Origin: Hyphomicrobiaceae bacterium UBA7697
Lineage (GTDB): Bacteria; Pseudomonadota; Alphaproteobacteria; Rhizobiales; Methyloligellaceae
Assembly (NCBI GenBank): GCA_002482645.1
Contig: DLGJ01000008.1
Span: forward strand, 567,253-631,252
Reading direction: 5' to 3'
Length of the DNA: 64,000 nucleotides
Positions 7,691-17,166 of this stretch are shown here, piece after piece. The notes below the pieces were generated by a model, which did not search any database, had not been told where the DNA came from, and was given only the letters and a program-made list of their open reading frames with translations. The translations under genes and the position numbers were made by a program. Numbering within the stretch: position 1 is the first letter of the stretch; every line of letters begins with the position of its first letter.

Positions 7691-8113
7691 TTACGCGGCA
7701 ACCTGCTGCAGCGGCTCGGTCACGGCGCGGTAGCGCACGATGCCGTGCATGGTCTCGCCGTCCGGGTCGATCCGCGCCTCGGTGAACTCGTGGCGCAGAT
7801 TGACCAGGGCATGGTCTTGCAAGGTCAGCGGCTGGTCGTGCAGCAGCGTCTTGAGCGTACCGATGATCTCGTGGACCTGCTCGGCGCTGTCGGCCCGCGA
7901 CCACACATGCAGCGTGAGACTGTGCTCGGTTCCGTCCTCGGTGCCCGTGCTCCAGTCGAGATTCACGGTTTGCCCGAGCGTGATATAGGGCAGTGCCTCG
8001 CCTTGCGGGGGATTGCTGTAGATGCGGGCGCCGCCGAGCAGCGCCGTGAGCGCGGGTGCGCTGGAGAGCGTCTGGTAGATACTGCGTTGGAGGTCCCAAC
8101 TTGCGGCAGTCAT
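7691..8113 (-). CDS. GTA g8 tail terminator (DUF3168)
   Basis: 140 residues from the ATG at 8113 (GGAGGAC upstream). MTAASWDLQRSIYQTLSSAP and the SNPPQGEALPYITLG region identify the DUF3168 family, to which GTA g8 belongs. These proteins cap the tail tube and join it to the head. Complete. About 180 nt downstream, the standard order is broken by the TerB-like gene. Confidence 0.85.
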   Translation of the reverse strand: MTAASWDLQRSIYQTLSSAPALTALLGGARIYSNPPQGEALPYITLGQTVNLDWSTGTEDGTEHSLTLHVWSRADSAEQVHEIIGTLKTLLHDQPLTLQDHALVNLRHEFTEARIDPDGETMHGIVRYRAVTEPLQQVAA

Positions 8114-8180
8114 GACTGTCCTCCACCAAGAAGCCCTAAAAGGCATGTAAGAACGCGGAAGCCGAATGCAATGGCCGGCC

Positions 8181-8528
8181 TCACCGCTGCGCCGAACGCG
8201 CGCGTAAAGACTTTGTGAGCGCATGCTTAACGCGCGGTAAACGCGCCCGGAAAACCGGCCAAAGAAAAGGCCGCGCCCGCATCTTCCGCGTCCCGAATTC
8301 CAAGAAGCGCCCGGCCCGGTGCGCCGTGCCGATGGCGAAAGCGGCTCGTGACCCTGCGCTTTCGTCAATGGTTTCAATCGTTTCGCCCAGCCGCCCCGGT
8401 GCGGCAGCGGCGGCGTCCGCGGCAATGGCCTCGGCCTCGCGGGAGAGAGTCTTATATATGCCGTCCTCCAGCCCACCCATGCGCAGGCGCCGCTGGAGCG
8501 CATCCAGCCCTTTGACGGTGACGGTCAC
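8181..8528 (-). CDS. HK97-gp10-like morphogenesis protein
   Basis: 115 residues starting at a GTG that overlaps the g7 stop (GTGA). VTVTVKGLDALQRRLRMGG and HRAGRFLEFGTRKMRARPFL are signatures of the HK97 gp10 family, small proteins encoded between head closure and tail terminator genes in tailed phages. The family helps form the head-tail joint. Translational coupling to g7 is direct. Position and product fit an expanded GTA connector module. Confidence 0.82.
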   Translation of the reverse strand: MTVTVKGLDALQRRLRMGGLEDGIYKTLSREAEAIAADAAAAAPGRLGETIETIDESAGSRAAFAIGTAHRAGRFLEFGTRKMRARPFLWPVFRARLPRVKHALTKSLRARSAQR

Positions 8529-8848
8529 AGGTCCCGCTCCTCGCACAGGCAGCGCAGCCAGCGATGGCGCTCGCCCACATCTATCGCGGTCAGGATCTCG
8601 AACACGCGCGCGCCCAGACGGAACCGCATGGCGGGGCGCACGCCCTCCCGGTAGCGCAGCACGATCGTGTAGGCGCGCTTGCCCGCAAGGCGCCCGGCTT
8701 CGACGCCCTCGCCGCCTCCGGCCGGGGTCATCTCCGCCCACAGATCGGCGATGCCGGTCCAGCTCGTGGCGAAGCCGCCCGCGCCGTCGCTGACGCGCTG
8801 CACCTCCTCGAGCGTCAGCCGGTGCCGCAGCGTGCCGGGCCCCGTCAC
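8525..8848 (-). CDS. GTA g7 head closure (stopper) protein
   Basis: 107 residues from a GTG at 8848 overlapping the g6 stop. TGPGTLRHRLTLEEVQRVSD and FATSWTGIADLWAEMTPAGG identify the phage head-tail adaptor/head closure family (SPP1 gp16-like). In GTAs it plugs the filled head before tail attachment. The longer open frame to 8947 lies inside g6 and is not needed. Confidence 0.85.
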   Translation of the reverse strand: MTGPGTLRHRLTLEEVQRVSDGAGGFATSWTGIADLWAEMTPAGGGEGVEAGRLAGKRAYTIVLRYREGVRPAMRFRLGARVFEILTAIDVGERHRWLRCLCEERDL

Positions 8849-9420
8849 AGCCGCACCCGGCGATAGGGCTGCAACAGCCCCGCGGCGATGGCCGGTACGC
8901 CTTGGGGACCGGACCCGAGTTCGACGGGCTCGCGCCGCTCGAACCAATGTGCCACCATCAGCAGCAGCGCCTGTCGGATGGGCTGGGGCACGTCCGTGGC
9001 CGCATCGCCGAACCCTGACGCGAACGCGACCTCGAAGCCGTTGAAGGGACGAAGCCCGGTCGACGGCACCGCCGCGGTCAAAACGATCCGCGCGGGGTCC
9101 GACAGAAGGTCCACGCTGTAGTCGTCGGGATCGAGCACGCTCGTGCCGCCGCCCGGATCGTGCAGCGTGATCGCGCTCACCGTCTGCACGGGCGACACCG
9201 GCAGGGCGATGCAGCAGGCATGAGGCCAGGCATCGAGGTAATGCGACCAGCCTTGCTCGATCAGCGCGAGGCCGAGCGTCCGCTCGACCAGCATGCGCGC
9301 CGCCACGATCAGCGATGAGATCAGCGTGTCCTCATCACTTGAGTCGACGCGCAAATGCGCCTTCGCCTCGGCCAAGCCGATGGGTTCGGCGGCGGGCGCC
9401 GCCGTCAACACATGCACCAT
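8845..9420 (-). CDS. GTA g6 head-tail connector (gp6-like adaptor)
   Basis: 191 residues from the ATG at 9420. MVHVLTAAPAAEPIGLAEAK and AHLRVDSSDEDTLISSLIVA are the classic N-terminus of phage gp6-like head-tail connectors. The second half has the FNGFEVAFASGFGDAATDVP segment of the family. It forms the ring under the portal. It is the first gene of a tightly coupled g6-g7-gp10 set. Upstream lies a 460-bp repeat-filled gap before the capsid gene. Confidence 0.87.
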   Translation of the reverse strand: MVHVLTAAPAAEPIGLAEAKAHLRVDSSDEDTLISSLIVAARMLVERTLGLALIEQGWSHYLDAWPHACCIALPVSPVQTVSAITLHDPGGGTSVLDPDDYSVDLLSDPARIVLTAAVPSTGLRPFNGFEVAFASGFGDAATDVPQPIRQALLLMVAHWFERREPVELGSGPQGVPAIAAGLLQPYRRVRL

Positions 9421-9879
9421 GCGTGTATTCCTCGTTGATCGTGCTGTCGCGCGCTCGCCGGCGCCGGTCGGCCCCGGCACCGGCCCTGCTCTTTGCTCGT
9501 CATGCCCGCGAAGGCGGGCATCCCGTAATCGCCGCCCGTCGTGAGCCGCCCCGGCACGGGTTACTGGATCGCCCGGTCCAGCCGGGCGATGACGAAGGCG
9601 CGCGAAGCGCGGTAGGGCAAAGAAACAAGCCCTCAAGTAGGCCAAAGGCCGGTAGGGCCATTAAAGAAGTGGCGGCCGCCGCCGCGAGGGAGGGGGTGGG
9701 CGCGGATGGCGGCCGCCGGCCCGGCCAGGCACAACATTGACCGACTCGTCATTGCCGGACTTGTTCCGGCAATCCATTTGGGACTCTCGTCGTGCCGAGA
9801 CTCGCGAGGCTTGCTCGATCGCCCAAATGGACCCCCGGGACAAGCCCGGTGGTGACGAAAGAGAAGAGAACAGAACCGC
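9421..9879. repeat. Gap between capsid and g6 filled by palindromes
   Basis: This stretch has no gene. It holds REPs at about 9498-9530 and 9566-9597 (CATGCCCGCGAAGGCGGGCA and CGCCCGGTCCAGCCGGGCG stems), nested-hairpin units at 9600-9618 (partial) and 9629-9658 (GCCCT/AGGGC outer stem, GGCC-aaa-GGCC inner stem), and two more REPs at about 9747-9780 and 9827-9858. Confidence 0.8.
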
Positions 9880-11286
9880 CTAGGAGGTTCCGAACTTCAG
9901 AAGCTTGATGGCGTCGAAATCCTGCACGCCCCCGCCCACGCGCTTGGTGGTGTAGAACAGGACGTAGGGCTTGGCGGAGAACGGATCGCGCAGCACGCGG
10001 ATGCCCGCCCGGTCCACCACGAGATAGCCGCGGCTGAAGTCGCCGAAGGCCACCGAAAAACTGCCGGAGGCGATATCCGGCATGTCCTCGCTCTCGGCGA
10101 CCGGATAGTTCATCAGCGTCGGCGACAGGTCCGCTCGCTCCGGCGGCTGCCATAGATAATTGCCGTCCGCGTCCTTGAACTTGCGGATGGTGGCCTGCGT
10201 CGCCCGGTTCATCACCCAATGGGCGTTGGCGCGATAGTCCGACTTCAGCGTGTAGATGAAGTCGATCAGATCGTCGCTCGGATGCGAGGCATCGAAGGCG
10301 CCGTCCGTGCCGGTGGCGACATAGCCGATCTTGTCCCAAGCCCAGGAGCCGTTCTCGACCTTGGTGTAGTCGAGGAAGCCCTTCGGCTTGTTGTTGCCGT
10401 CGCCGTTGACGAAGGCCGCGCCTTCCTGGCTCGCGAAGGCCAGCTGAATTTCCTCGGCCAGCCATTCGTCGATATTCACCGCCGAGTCGTCGAGTAGGCT
10501 CTGCGTCGCCGACGGCATGGCGTAGATTTCCATGGTCGGAAAGGTCAGTTCGGCCAGCGTCGGCGAGTTGGTCTCCGGCCGCGTCGCCGTCTCGGCCACC
10601 CAGCCCGTCGCCGGGCCGGTGATGGAGAACGGCTTCTTGTAGACGGACGCGCTCACCGTGCGGTTGCCCGCGATGGCGCGGATCGGCGAGATCTCCTTCA
10701 CGCCGCGCAGGACCGCCGCTTCCGTCTCCGGCGGCACAAGATACCCGCCGTCGGGATCGGAGTTGATCGACAGCGCCTTCTGCTCGAGCGTGTGCAGGCC
10801 CGCCGTTTCGCCCCGGCGCATATAGCCGTCGAACGCGGCCTTGTGCTGCAGGAACGCGCCGGAGGTGAAGTGCGGCGACAGCGACAGGCGCGGCCGCGCG
10901 CCCTTCAAGGTGAGCCGGTCGACAAGCGCCTTCTGCTCGTCCAGCGCCTGGTTGATGCGGTCGATCTTCTCGGCCGTCACCACGTCGTCCGACATGGTCC
11001 GCTGGATGGCGCGGATCTTGTCGTCGTTCTCCTGCTTGAAGATCTCGAAGGATTGCAGGAAGCGCTCGAAGGCGAGCGCGACATCGTCGCCGGTGCCGCC
11101 GGGCGTCGTGGTCACCACGGGGATGGCGGGCATGGCGGTGCCGGGCAACGCGGCGCCGGGCACGCCGGCGAGCATGTCGTCCTTGCGGCCATACATGCGC
11201 GCCTTGATCTCGAGGCCATCATCCGCAGCCTCGTGCGCCGCGATGTCTTCGGTTTCAATCGTTTCGTGCATATCGTCCATCGTCAT
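9880..11286 (-). CDS. GTA g5 major capsid protein (HK97 fold)
   Basis: 468 residues from the ATG at 11286, chosen for the upstream AAGAAGAGGA. Residues ~1-140 are charged and partly coiled, the scaffolding-like delta domain removed by the protease. Then come SDPDGGYLVPPETEAAVLRG and NRTVSASVYKKPFSITGPA, the hallmark entry into the HK97 capsid fold, and GFLDYTKVENGSWAWDKIGY further on. The product forms the GTA shell. Longer than many g5 proteins only in the N-terminal region. The protease gene that should lie just upstream is 5.9 kb away. Confidence 0.92.
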   Translation of the reverse strand: MTMDDMHETIETEDIAAHEAADDGLEIKARMYGRKDDMLAGVPGAALPGTAMPAIPVVTTTPGGTGDDVALAFERFLQSFEIFKQENDDKIRAIQRTMSDDVVTAEKIDRINQALDEQKALVDRLTLKGARPRLSLSPHFTSGAFLQHKAAFDGYMRRGETAGLHTLEQKALSINSDPDGGYLVPPETEAAVLRGVKEISPIRAIAGNRTVSASVYKKPFSITGPATGWVAETATRPETNSPTLAELTFPTMEIYAMPSATQSLLDDSAVNIDEWLAEEIQLAFASQEGAAFVNGDGNNKPKGFLDYTKVENGSWAWDKIGYVATGTDGAFDASHPSDDLIDFIYTLKSDYRANAHWVMNRATQATIRKFKDADGNYLWQPPERADLSPTLMNYPVAESEDMPDIASGSFSVAFGDFSRGYLVVDRAGIRVLRDPFSAKPYVLFYTTKRVGGGVQDFDAIKLLKFGTS

Positions 11287-11410
11287 TCCTCTTCTTGGGG
11301 GCAGAAATGTCTGGCCGGGAATTGGCCGCGCGGCTGCGGTCCCTCCCCGTGCGGGCAAGGCCGCGGCCGTCCGAATTTTTGGATTGCTCAGCGCCCGAAG
11401 GCGCGAAGTG

Positions 11411-12766
11411 TCAGGCGGGGTGCTTCGCACCACGGGTGACACGGACGAACATCAGACTTGCCGCGATCCCGAATAGTGCAAACGCGCTTACCACCCAGAA
11501 GACATGCTGGTGACCGGCGGCACCGGGCGAGCTGTCGAGCAGATAACCCATCAGCGGCCCCATGAAGACGTCCGGCGTGTAGCCGATGAAGGACACGAAG
11601 CCGACCGCGCTGCCCGTGTAGGCCAGGGGCACCTTCCCGTCCCGCATGATGGCGTAGTACAGGCCGCGCAGCGCGAAGATTCCCATGCTGCTGCAGATGA
11701 CCGTCAGCAGAAAGATCCACACCATGCCGAACCCGAGCAGCCCGGACGCGAGGACCGCGCCCCCAAGCGCCACGACGCAGAACGCGCCGATCGTCATGGC
11801 CGGCGCGCCGAACCGGTCCGCCAGATACCCCGCGCCGACGGCAGCGATCGGCCGCATCCACAGCGACAGCACGCCGGCCTGCGCCGCCTCGACCTGGTTC
11901 AAGCCGATGACCTCGTAGGCGTACAAGGAGAAGTCGTCGATCGCTTTGAAGCCGACATAGGCGCATAGAATGATCAAGGCCTGCAACCAGACGGCCGGCA
12001 TCGAGAACACATGGGCGATGCCGCGCAGAGACAGTTGCTCCTCGTCCCGCTTCTCATCCGCGCCGGCCCGAGGCAACGCCAGCCACACCAGCACGGCGGC
12101 GGAGCAAGTCACGACCGACAGCAGCAAGACGACCTGCTGCATGGCGGCAGTCCGCTGCGCAACGCTCGCCGTCTCGCTCGCGGCGGGAAGCAGCCCGCTG
12201 AACACGGCCACCATGACAGCGCCGATCGCGGCGGCGAGGAGTCCCCTGCCGCCTTCGAGCAAGCCGAAGGCGCGGCCTTGCGAGTCCTCTCCGCCCCACT
12301 GCCGCGTCGCGCGGATGAGTGGTGCCCAAAACAGGGCCACGGTCGTGACGCCCCAATACGCGTACAGAACGATCAGCGTCTGCAGCGAGGGAATCCTCAT
12401 CAGCACCAGCCCGCCCGCGGCGGTGGACGCCAGTGCAAGCGCCAGCAAGACGCGCGCCGGAAATCTGTCGGCCAACGGCCCACCCAGGAAATAGGCGGCC
12501 ATGGCGACGATGCCGTAGACGAAAAAGGCCGCGCCAAGGTCGAGATTGGTCAAGCCGAAGACTTCGAGCAGCGTGGGCCGGAAGATGCGCGGCAGAACGA
12601 ACGGCAGTAAAAAGACGGACTCCCCGGCAATGATCAGCGCCGTGATCGTCAGCCCGCGCCGCGCCTCGCTCGCAGTCCCTGGGACTTGCGCATCGTTCTC
12701 GGGATCGGCCCGGCTGATAAGTTTCTCCCCGTTCGGCGGCCGGCGTCGATCGCCGCTTCCGCACAT
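11411..12766 (-). CDS. MFS transporter
   Basis: 451 residues with about 12 hydrophobic segments, a cytoplasmic loop LADRFPARVLLALAL between helices 2 and 3 (MFS motif A-like GPLADRFPARV) and a repeat of it, YLADRFGAPAM, in the second half. The N-terminal 35 residues are hydrophilic. Substrate cannot be read from the sequence; the fold is that of a secondary transporter in the inner membrane. The gene lies in the insert that separates GTA capsid and protease genes, oriented with the GTA genes. Confidence 0.8.
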   Translation of the reverse strand: MCGSGDRRRPPNGEKLISRADPENDAQVPGTASEARRGLTITALIIAGESVFLLPFVLPRIFRPTLLEVFGLTNLDLGAAFFVYGIVAMAAYFLGGPLADRFPARVLLALALASTAAGGLVLMRIPSLQTLIVLYAYWGVTTVALFWAPLIRATRQWGGEDSQGRAFGLLEGGRGLLAAAIGAVMVAVFSGLLPAASETASVAQRTAAMQQVVLLLSVVTCSAAVLVWLALPRAGADEKRDEEQLSLRGIAHVFSMPAVWLQALIILCAYVGFKAIDDFSLYAYEVIGLNQVEAAQAGVLSLWMRPIAAVGAGYLADRFGAPAMTIGAFCVVALGGAVLASGLLGFGMVWIFLLTVICSSMGIFALRGLYYAIMRDGKVPLAYTGSAVGFVSFIGYTPDVFMGPLMGYLLDSSPGAAGHQHVFWVVSAFALFGIAASLMFVRVTRGAKHPA

Positions 12767-13175
12767 CGTTCCATCGTGAGGCGGATCGGAGTGAAACCGT
12801 TCACCGCGTCCGCCACGGTCGCCGCGACAGGTCTATCCGTTTCCTGGGCGCTTCTCCACCCCCCCTACTGCGCCGTGAAGCCGCCGCCGGCCGTCAGCGG
12901 CCGGCATGACGAATAGCCGAAATCCGGTTGGGCGCCGACGCGACGGCCGGGCGGCGTCGCCCTCGGCCTCAAGACCGCCTTCTGCGAACCGCGAGCAGTC
13001 TCAGGGCGTTTTCTGCCCCTCATGCCTGTATCCCATTTGCAACACAACTTTCAGAAATGTGCCCACTTCGGCCGGATTGATTCGAGACTCGGGGCTCCGT
13101 TGTGTAGGGTCCAGCCGAGGGGTGGGCTAAGAGACAACGCTACTAGCGGTGGTGGCGTGACGTTGGGGGATGGTC
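12767..13175. other. Intergenic leader of the autotransporter
   Basis: No gene is seen. It separates the divergent MFS and autotransporter genes and should contain both promoters. It includes the 21-bp sequence CTACTGCGCCGTGAAGCCGC.. at 12865-12885 that recurs at 16835 after the autotransporter. Confidence 0.5.
12865..12885. repeat. 21-bp direct repeat flanking the autotransporter (partner at 16835-16855)
   Basis: CTACTGCGCCGTGAAGCCGCC occurs at both sites in the same orientation. On the minus strand each reads GGFTAQ-stop; the right copy extends to GMTVDGGFTAQ-stop, which is how many short-chain dehydrogenase/reductase proteins end. They look like remains of one SDR 3' end, duplicated or split around the autotransporter. 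Confidence 0.75.
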
Positions 13176-16100
13176 ATGGGTTCGGGTTCGCATCGTCGGC
13201 AGCTATTGCTGTCTACCGCAGTCTTTTTTGGGGCGTTGAGTGGTTATGGCAGCCGGGCCTACGCGGCTTGCACGAATACCGGCGGTTCGACATGGGAGTG
13301 CACCGGCCTTGGCAATAATGCGCAAACAATCAACGACGACGACGCCAACGTCCTCACACTCCCGAACTTCAGCGTGAACACGGGCGGAACCGCCATCACC
13401 ATCACCGGCGAAGGCCAGCTCTCCTATACCGACGTGAACATGTCGTCGCTGACGGCGGGCGATGCGGGTCTAAACGTCAACGCCACCGGCGATTACGGCA
13501 GTACGCCGGGCAGCATCACGATCGATACCAATGGCAACATCACGGCGGGTAACCGAGGCATTTACAGTCATCTCGGAACAGACACGAACTATGGGACGGC
13601 CACCGGCTCCAACACGGTCACGGTCCGCAACGGCGCAGTAATTACGAATGAGCAATTCGCCACCATCCAAGCTATTAACCACAGCCGAGTCTCCGACAGC
13701 ATCACCGTCACCGTGGAGTCTGGCGCGAGCGTGGTTGGCACAGACACTGCTACGCACGGCATCCACGCCCGCAACTTCGGTACAGGCGACACCACCGTCA
13801 ACGTCTATGGCTACGTTTATGGGAATAGCACCAACGGCGTCACAATTGCCAACGGCAACCCGACCACCGCGGCGGGCAATAACCTTTCCGTGACGACCGG
13901 CGACACCGCGGTCGTCAAAGGCAACCAAAGCGGTATCTTCGCCTTCAACAACAGCGATGGCTCCAATGGCGATGCCGACACCACGATTACCGCCGGTGGC
14001 GAGATCGAAGGTCTCAACCAATATGGCATCTATGCACGCAACGACAACATCGGCACCCGCAACATCAAGATCACGACAGAGACCGGAAGCACGGTCACAG
14101 GCCGGAGCAGCGGCATTTCCACCATCAATTTCGGCACAGGAGGCTTTGTCGAGATCACCACCGACGGCAACGTCTATGGCACGACCTTTGAAGGCATCAA
14201 TGCGGTCAACTCCGGCACCGGCACCGGCACCGACATCACGGTGAAGACGGGGGCCGGTACGGTCGAAGGCGCCACCTACGGCATCGTCGCCCGCAATTAC
14301 GGTCAAGGCTTCATCGACATCACCACTGGCGACGGCTACGCTGGCGTCGCAGTCAAGGGCACGAATAGCGCTGGCATCTTCGCGCGCAACAACAACGGCA
14401 CCAATATCACGGTGACCACGGGAGCCGGTACGGTCGAAGGCGGCACCTTCGGCATCCAAGCCAACAATTACGGCCAAGGCTCCATCGACATCACCACCGC
14501 AGGCGGCAACGTCACCGGCGGCAACTTTGACGGCATCTTCGCAAATAACAACAACCCCGACGGCTTCAATGTCACGGTGAAAACGGGGACCGGCACGGTC
14601 GAAGGCGACAACTCCGGCATCACCGCCCTCAATCACGGCCAAGGTTTTGTCGAGATCACTACTACCGCCAACGGCAAGGTCACCGGCAAGACCGACTTCG
14701 GCATCGACGCGAGAAACTACAACGGAGGCGAGATCAAGATCACGGTGGCCAAGGACAGCACGGTAGCCAGCCTGGGGCCGGACGTCGGCGACTTCGCCGT
14801 TAATACTCTTAATGGCCCCACGACGCTGACCCTGTTCGGCACCCTTGAGGGCGGGGCTGGCGGCGCGGTGCGGTTCGACCAGAACAATAACCTGGACGAC
14901 CGTCTGGAGCTTCATCCCGGTTTCGAGATCACGGATTCGCCGGGTGGCAGCAATCTCGTCCTTGCCGGAGCCGGCACGAACGACACGCTGGCCTTCAGCG
15001 GGCCAGGCAGCGACGATTTCAATCTGGACGACATCGACACTGGGTCGAATACGAAGCAATATCGGGAGTTCGAGACCTTCCAGGTCGAGGCCGGCACATG
15101 GAGCTTCTCGGGCGCGACGACGGCCCCCTTCACCCAGACGGGCGGCACGGTGATGGGCACCGGCACGTTCGGCGGTCTGGACGTGCAGGGCGGTATACTT
15201 GCGCCAGGCAACTCCATCGGCAGCATGACGGTGAACGGCAATTTCACTCTCGGGCAGAACGCCATCTTTCAGGTCGAGCTCGACGCCACCCCGAACAACA
15301 GCGACAAGGTCTTCGTCATAGGCGGCACCGTGAACATCACCGGCGCCACGCTGCAAGTGATGGCGGAGAACGGCGCCTATAATCCTAGTACGGACTATGT
15401 CATCATCGACAATGACGGGAACGACGCCGTAAACGGAACGTTCGGTTCGGTCTCGACCAATTTCGCGTTTTTGACGCCGATCGTCGCCTACGATGGCGGC
15501 GACGGCAACGACGTGGTGCTGACCTTGCTGCGGACTGTGGTGCCGCCGGATAACGGCGGCGGCGGCAGCGGAGGCGGCAGCGGCGGCGGCAGCAACGGCG
15601 AACCGACCTATTTGAGCTTCTGCTCGGTGGCCCAGACGCAAAATCAGTGCAACGTGGCCGAGGCGCTGGACCGGTTCCCCTTCGCGAACCCGCTTTTCTT
15701 GTCCGTCCTGACCCAGACTGTCGACGGAGCGCGGCAGGCCTTCGATGCGCTGTCCGGCGAGGTGCATGCGACGGTCGCGGGCACGCTTGTGGACGACAGC
15801 CGTTACGTGCGCGAGGCGGTCCTTGGCCGCATGATGCAGGCGAGCCATCGGGGTGGCGCACTCGCGGCAAGCGGACCGCAGATGGCCACCTATGAGAGCC
15901 AGCCCATGATGCTGGGCGAAGGCATGTATGACGGCAAGTCGCTCGTGGATGCGCCGGCCCCCGCGGCCCAGCCGCTGGCCTTCTGGACGCGGGCCTTCGG
16001 GGCCTGGGGAGACTTCGACGGCGATCGCAACGCGGCTTCGGCGACCCGCGATCTCGGCGGCTTCGTCTCCGGTATGGATGCGGCCGTCTCTGGCTCCTGG

Positions 16101-16802
16101 CGCGTGGGTCTTGCCACCGGCGCCTCCTTCTCCAATGTGAGCGTCGATGACCGCTACAGCGGCGCCGATGTCGAGAGCTATCACCTTGGCGGCTACGTGG
16201 GCGGTATGGCAGGTCCCGTTGCTCTGCGTGGTGGCGGCATGTGGACCTGGAACGAGATCGAGACGTCCCGTGCTGTGGTCTTCCCCCGCTTCTTCGAACG
16301 CCAAAAAGCAAGCTACGACGCGGACACGGGCCAACTCTTTGGCGAGATCGCGTATCCCACGCAATTTGGCGGCCTTAGCGTGGAGCCGTTTGGCGGGCTG
16401 GCCTATGTCAGCGTGCAAACGGACGCCTTCAACGAACGCGGCGGACCCCAGGCTTCATTGCGTGGCGTGAACCTCGACCAAGACGTGGGCTATACCACCG
16501 TGGGTCTTCGCGCGGCCAAGACGATGATGTGGGGCGCGACGCAGATCACGCCGCATATCTCCGCCGCCTGGCTGCACGCCTTCGACGACGTGACGCCGGG
16601 CGCGAGCCTTGCGTTTGCCACGACCGGCATTGGCTTCGACGTGACGGGTGTGCCGCTCGCCGAAGACAGCGCGCTACTCGACGCTGGCCTCGACTTTGCC
16701 GTCACCGATCGGATCAGCGCGGGCGTGTCATACTCCGGCCAGTTCGCCGACAACGTTTCCGACAACGCGGTCAAGGGCCGCTTCACATGGCTGTTCAACT
16801 AA
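13176..16802 (+). CDS. Large autotransporter (type Va) with repetitive beta-helix passenger
   Basis: About 1208 residues. An N-terminal signal peptide (RRQLLLSTAVFFGALSGYGS, cut near AYA-ACT) leads into a Gly/Asn/Thr-rich passenger expected to form a beta-helix. Between about 14240 and 14700 three ~55-residue repeats share TVEG..GI.A.N.GQG..(I/E)ITT. A Gly-Ser linker (GGGGSGGGSGGGS, near residue 790) precedes a C-terminal autotransporter beta-barrel (from ~930) that ends FTWLFN. An ATG at 13170 is also in frame; 13176 has better spacing to GGGGG. Likely surface-exposed or released; partner unknown. No protease motif seen. It is foreign to the GTA cluster and opposite in strand. Confidence 0.88.
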   Translation: MGSGSHRRQLLLSTAVFFGALSGYGSRAYAACTNTGGSTWECTGLGNNAQTINDDDANVLTLPNFSVNTGGTAITITGEGQLSYTDVNMSSLTAGDAGLNVNATGDYGSTPGSITIDTNGNITAGNRGIYSHLGTDTNYGTATGSNTVTVRNGAVITNEQFATIQAINHSRVSDSITVTVESGASVVGTDTATHGIHARNFGTGDTTVNVYGYVYGNSTNGVTIANGNPTTAAGNNLSVTTGDTAVVKGNQSGIFAFNNSDGSNGDADTTITAGGEIEGLNQYGIYARNDNIGTRNIKITTETGSTVTGRSSGISTINFGTGGFVEITTDGNVYGTTFEGINAVNSGTGTGTDITVKTGAGTVEGATYGIVARNYGQGFIDITTGDGYAGVAVKGTNSAGIFARNNNGTNITVTTGAGTVEGGTFGIQANNYGQGSIDITTAGGNVTGGNFDGIFANNNNPDGFNVTVKTGTGTVEGDNSGITALNHGQGFVEITTTANGKVTGKTDFGIDARNYNGGEIKITVAKDSTVASLGPDVGDFAVNTLNGPTTLTLFGTLEGGAGGAVRFDQNNNLDDRLELHPGFEITDSPGGSNLVLAGAGTNDTLAFSGPGSDDFNLDDIDTGSNTKQYREFETFQVEAGTWSFSGATTAPFTQTGGTVMGTGTFGGLDVQGGILAPGNSIGSMTVNGNFTLGQNAIFQVELDATPNNSDKVFVIGGTVNITGATLQVMAENGAYNPSTDYVIIDNDGNDAVNGTFGSVSTNFAFLTPIVAYDGGDGNDVVLTLLRTVVPPDNGGGGSGGGSGGGSNGEPTYLSFCSVAQTQNQCNVAEALDRFPFANPLFLSVLTQTVDGARQAFDALSGEVHATVAGTLVDDSRYVREAVLGRMMQASHRGGALAASGPQMATYESQPMMLGEGMYDGKSLVDAPAPAAQPLAFWTRAFGAWGDFDGDRNAASATRDLGGFVSGMDAAVSGSWRVGLATGASFSNVSVDDRYSGADVESYHLGGYVGGMAGPVALRGGGMWTWNEIETSRAVVFPRFFERQKASYDADTGQLFGEIAYPTQFGGLSVEPFGGLAYVSVQTDAFNERGGPQASLRGVNLDQDVGYTTVGLRAAKTMMWGATQITPHISAAWLHAFDDVTPGASLAFATTGIGFDVTGVPLAEDSALLDAGLDFAVTDRISAGVSYSGQFADNVSDNAVKGRFTWLFN

Positions 16803-17166
16803 CGCCTCGATGCGCGTCCCGGAGCGAAAGCGATCTACTGCGCCGTGAAGCCGCCATCGACGGTCATTCCTGAGCGACTGTTAAGGTGAGCTCCGAGCCT
16901 GAAGTTATTGATTGCTTTCGCATGACTCCGAGCAAGTTCAAGGAGTTGCGCGTCGGCCAACCGCCGACTCTTGCCCGTGTTCCTAGTGCTCATATCACAT
17001 TTATTGCATTGCGCCCGCTAGCTAACCTGTAGTTTGGCCACATGAGTGCGCCTCCGACTAGTGGCACAGCAAGTTTCATACAGTCACAATTACGGTGGCT
17101 CTGGCAGTCTTACCGCCAGATCCAGGAGCATCATTCCCCCGACTGCGCGCTCCAGTGTACGGACGA
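16803..17166. other. Spacer after the autotransporter
   Basis: Contains the second 21-bp SDR-tail repeat (16835-16855). Beyond it, 16860-17166 shows no gene, terminator or repeat I can support. It should include the right-hand junction of the insert that separated GTA protease from capsid. Confidence 0.5.

Noticed and set aside
11411..12766. MFS transporter as part of the nitrate element
   Set aside because: It lies outside the element borders and lacks NarK/NNP signatures.
13470..16418. 982-residue open frame antisense to the autotransporter
   Set aside because: It is a mirror of the repetitive, GC-rich passenger gene; no ribosome binding site or domain, and the sense protein is clearly real.
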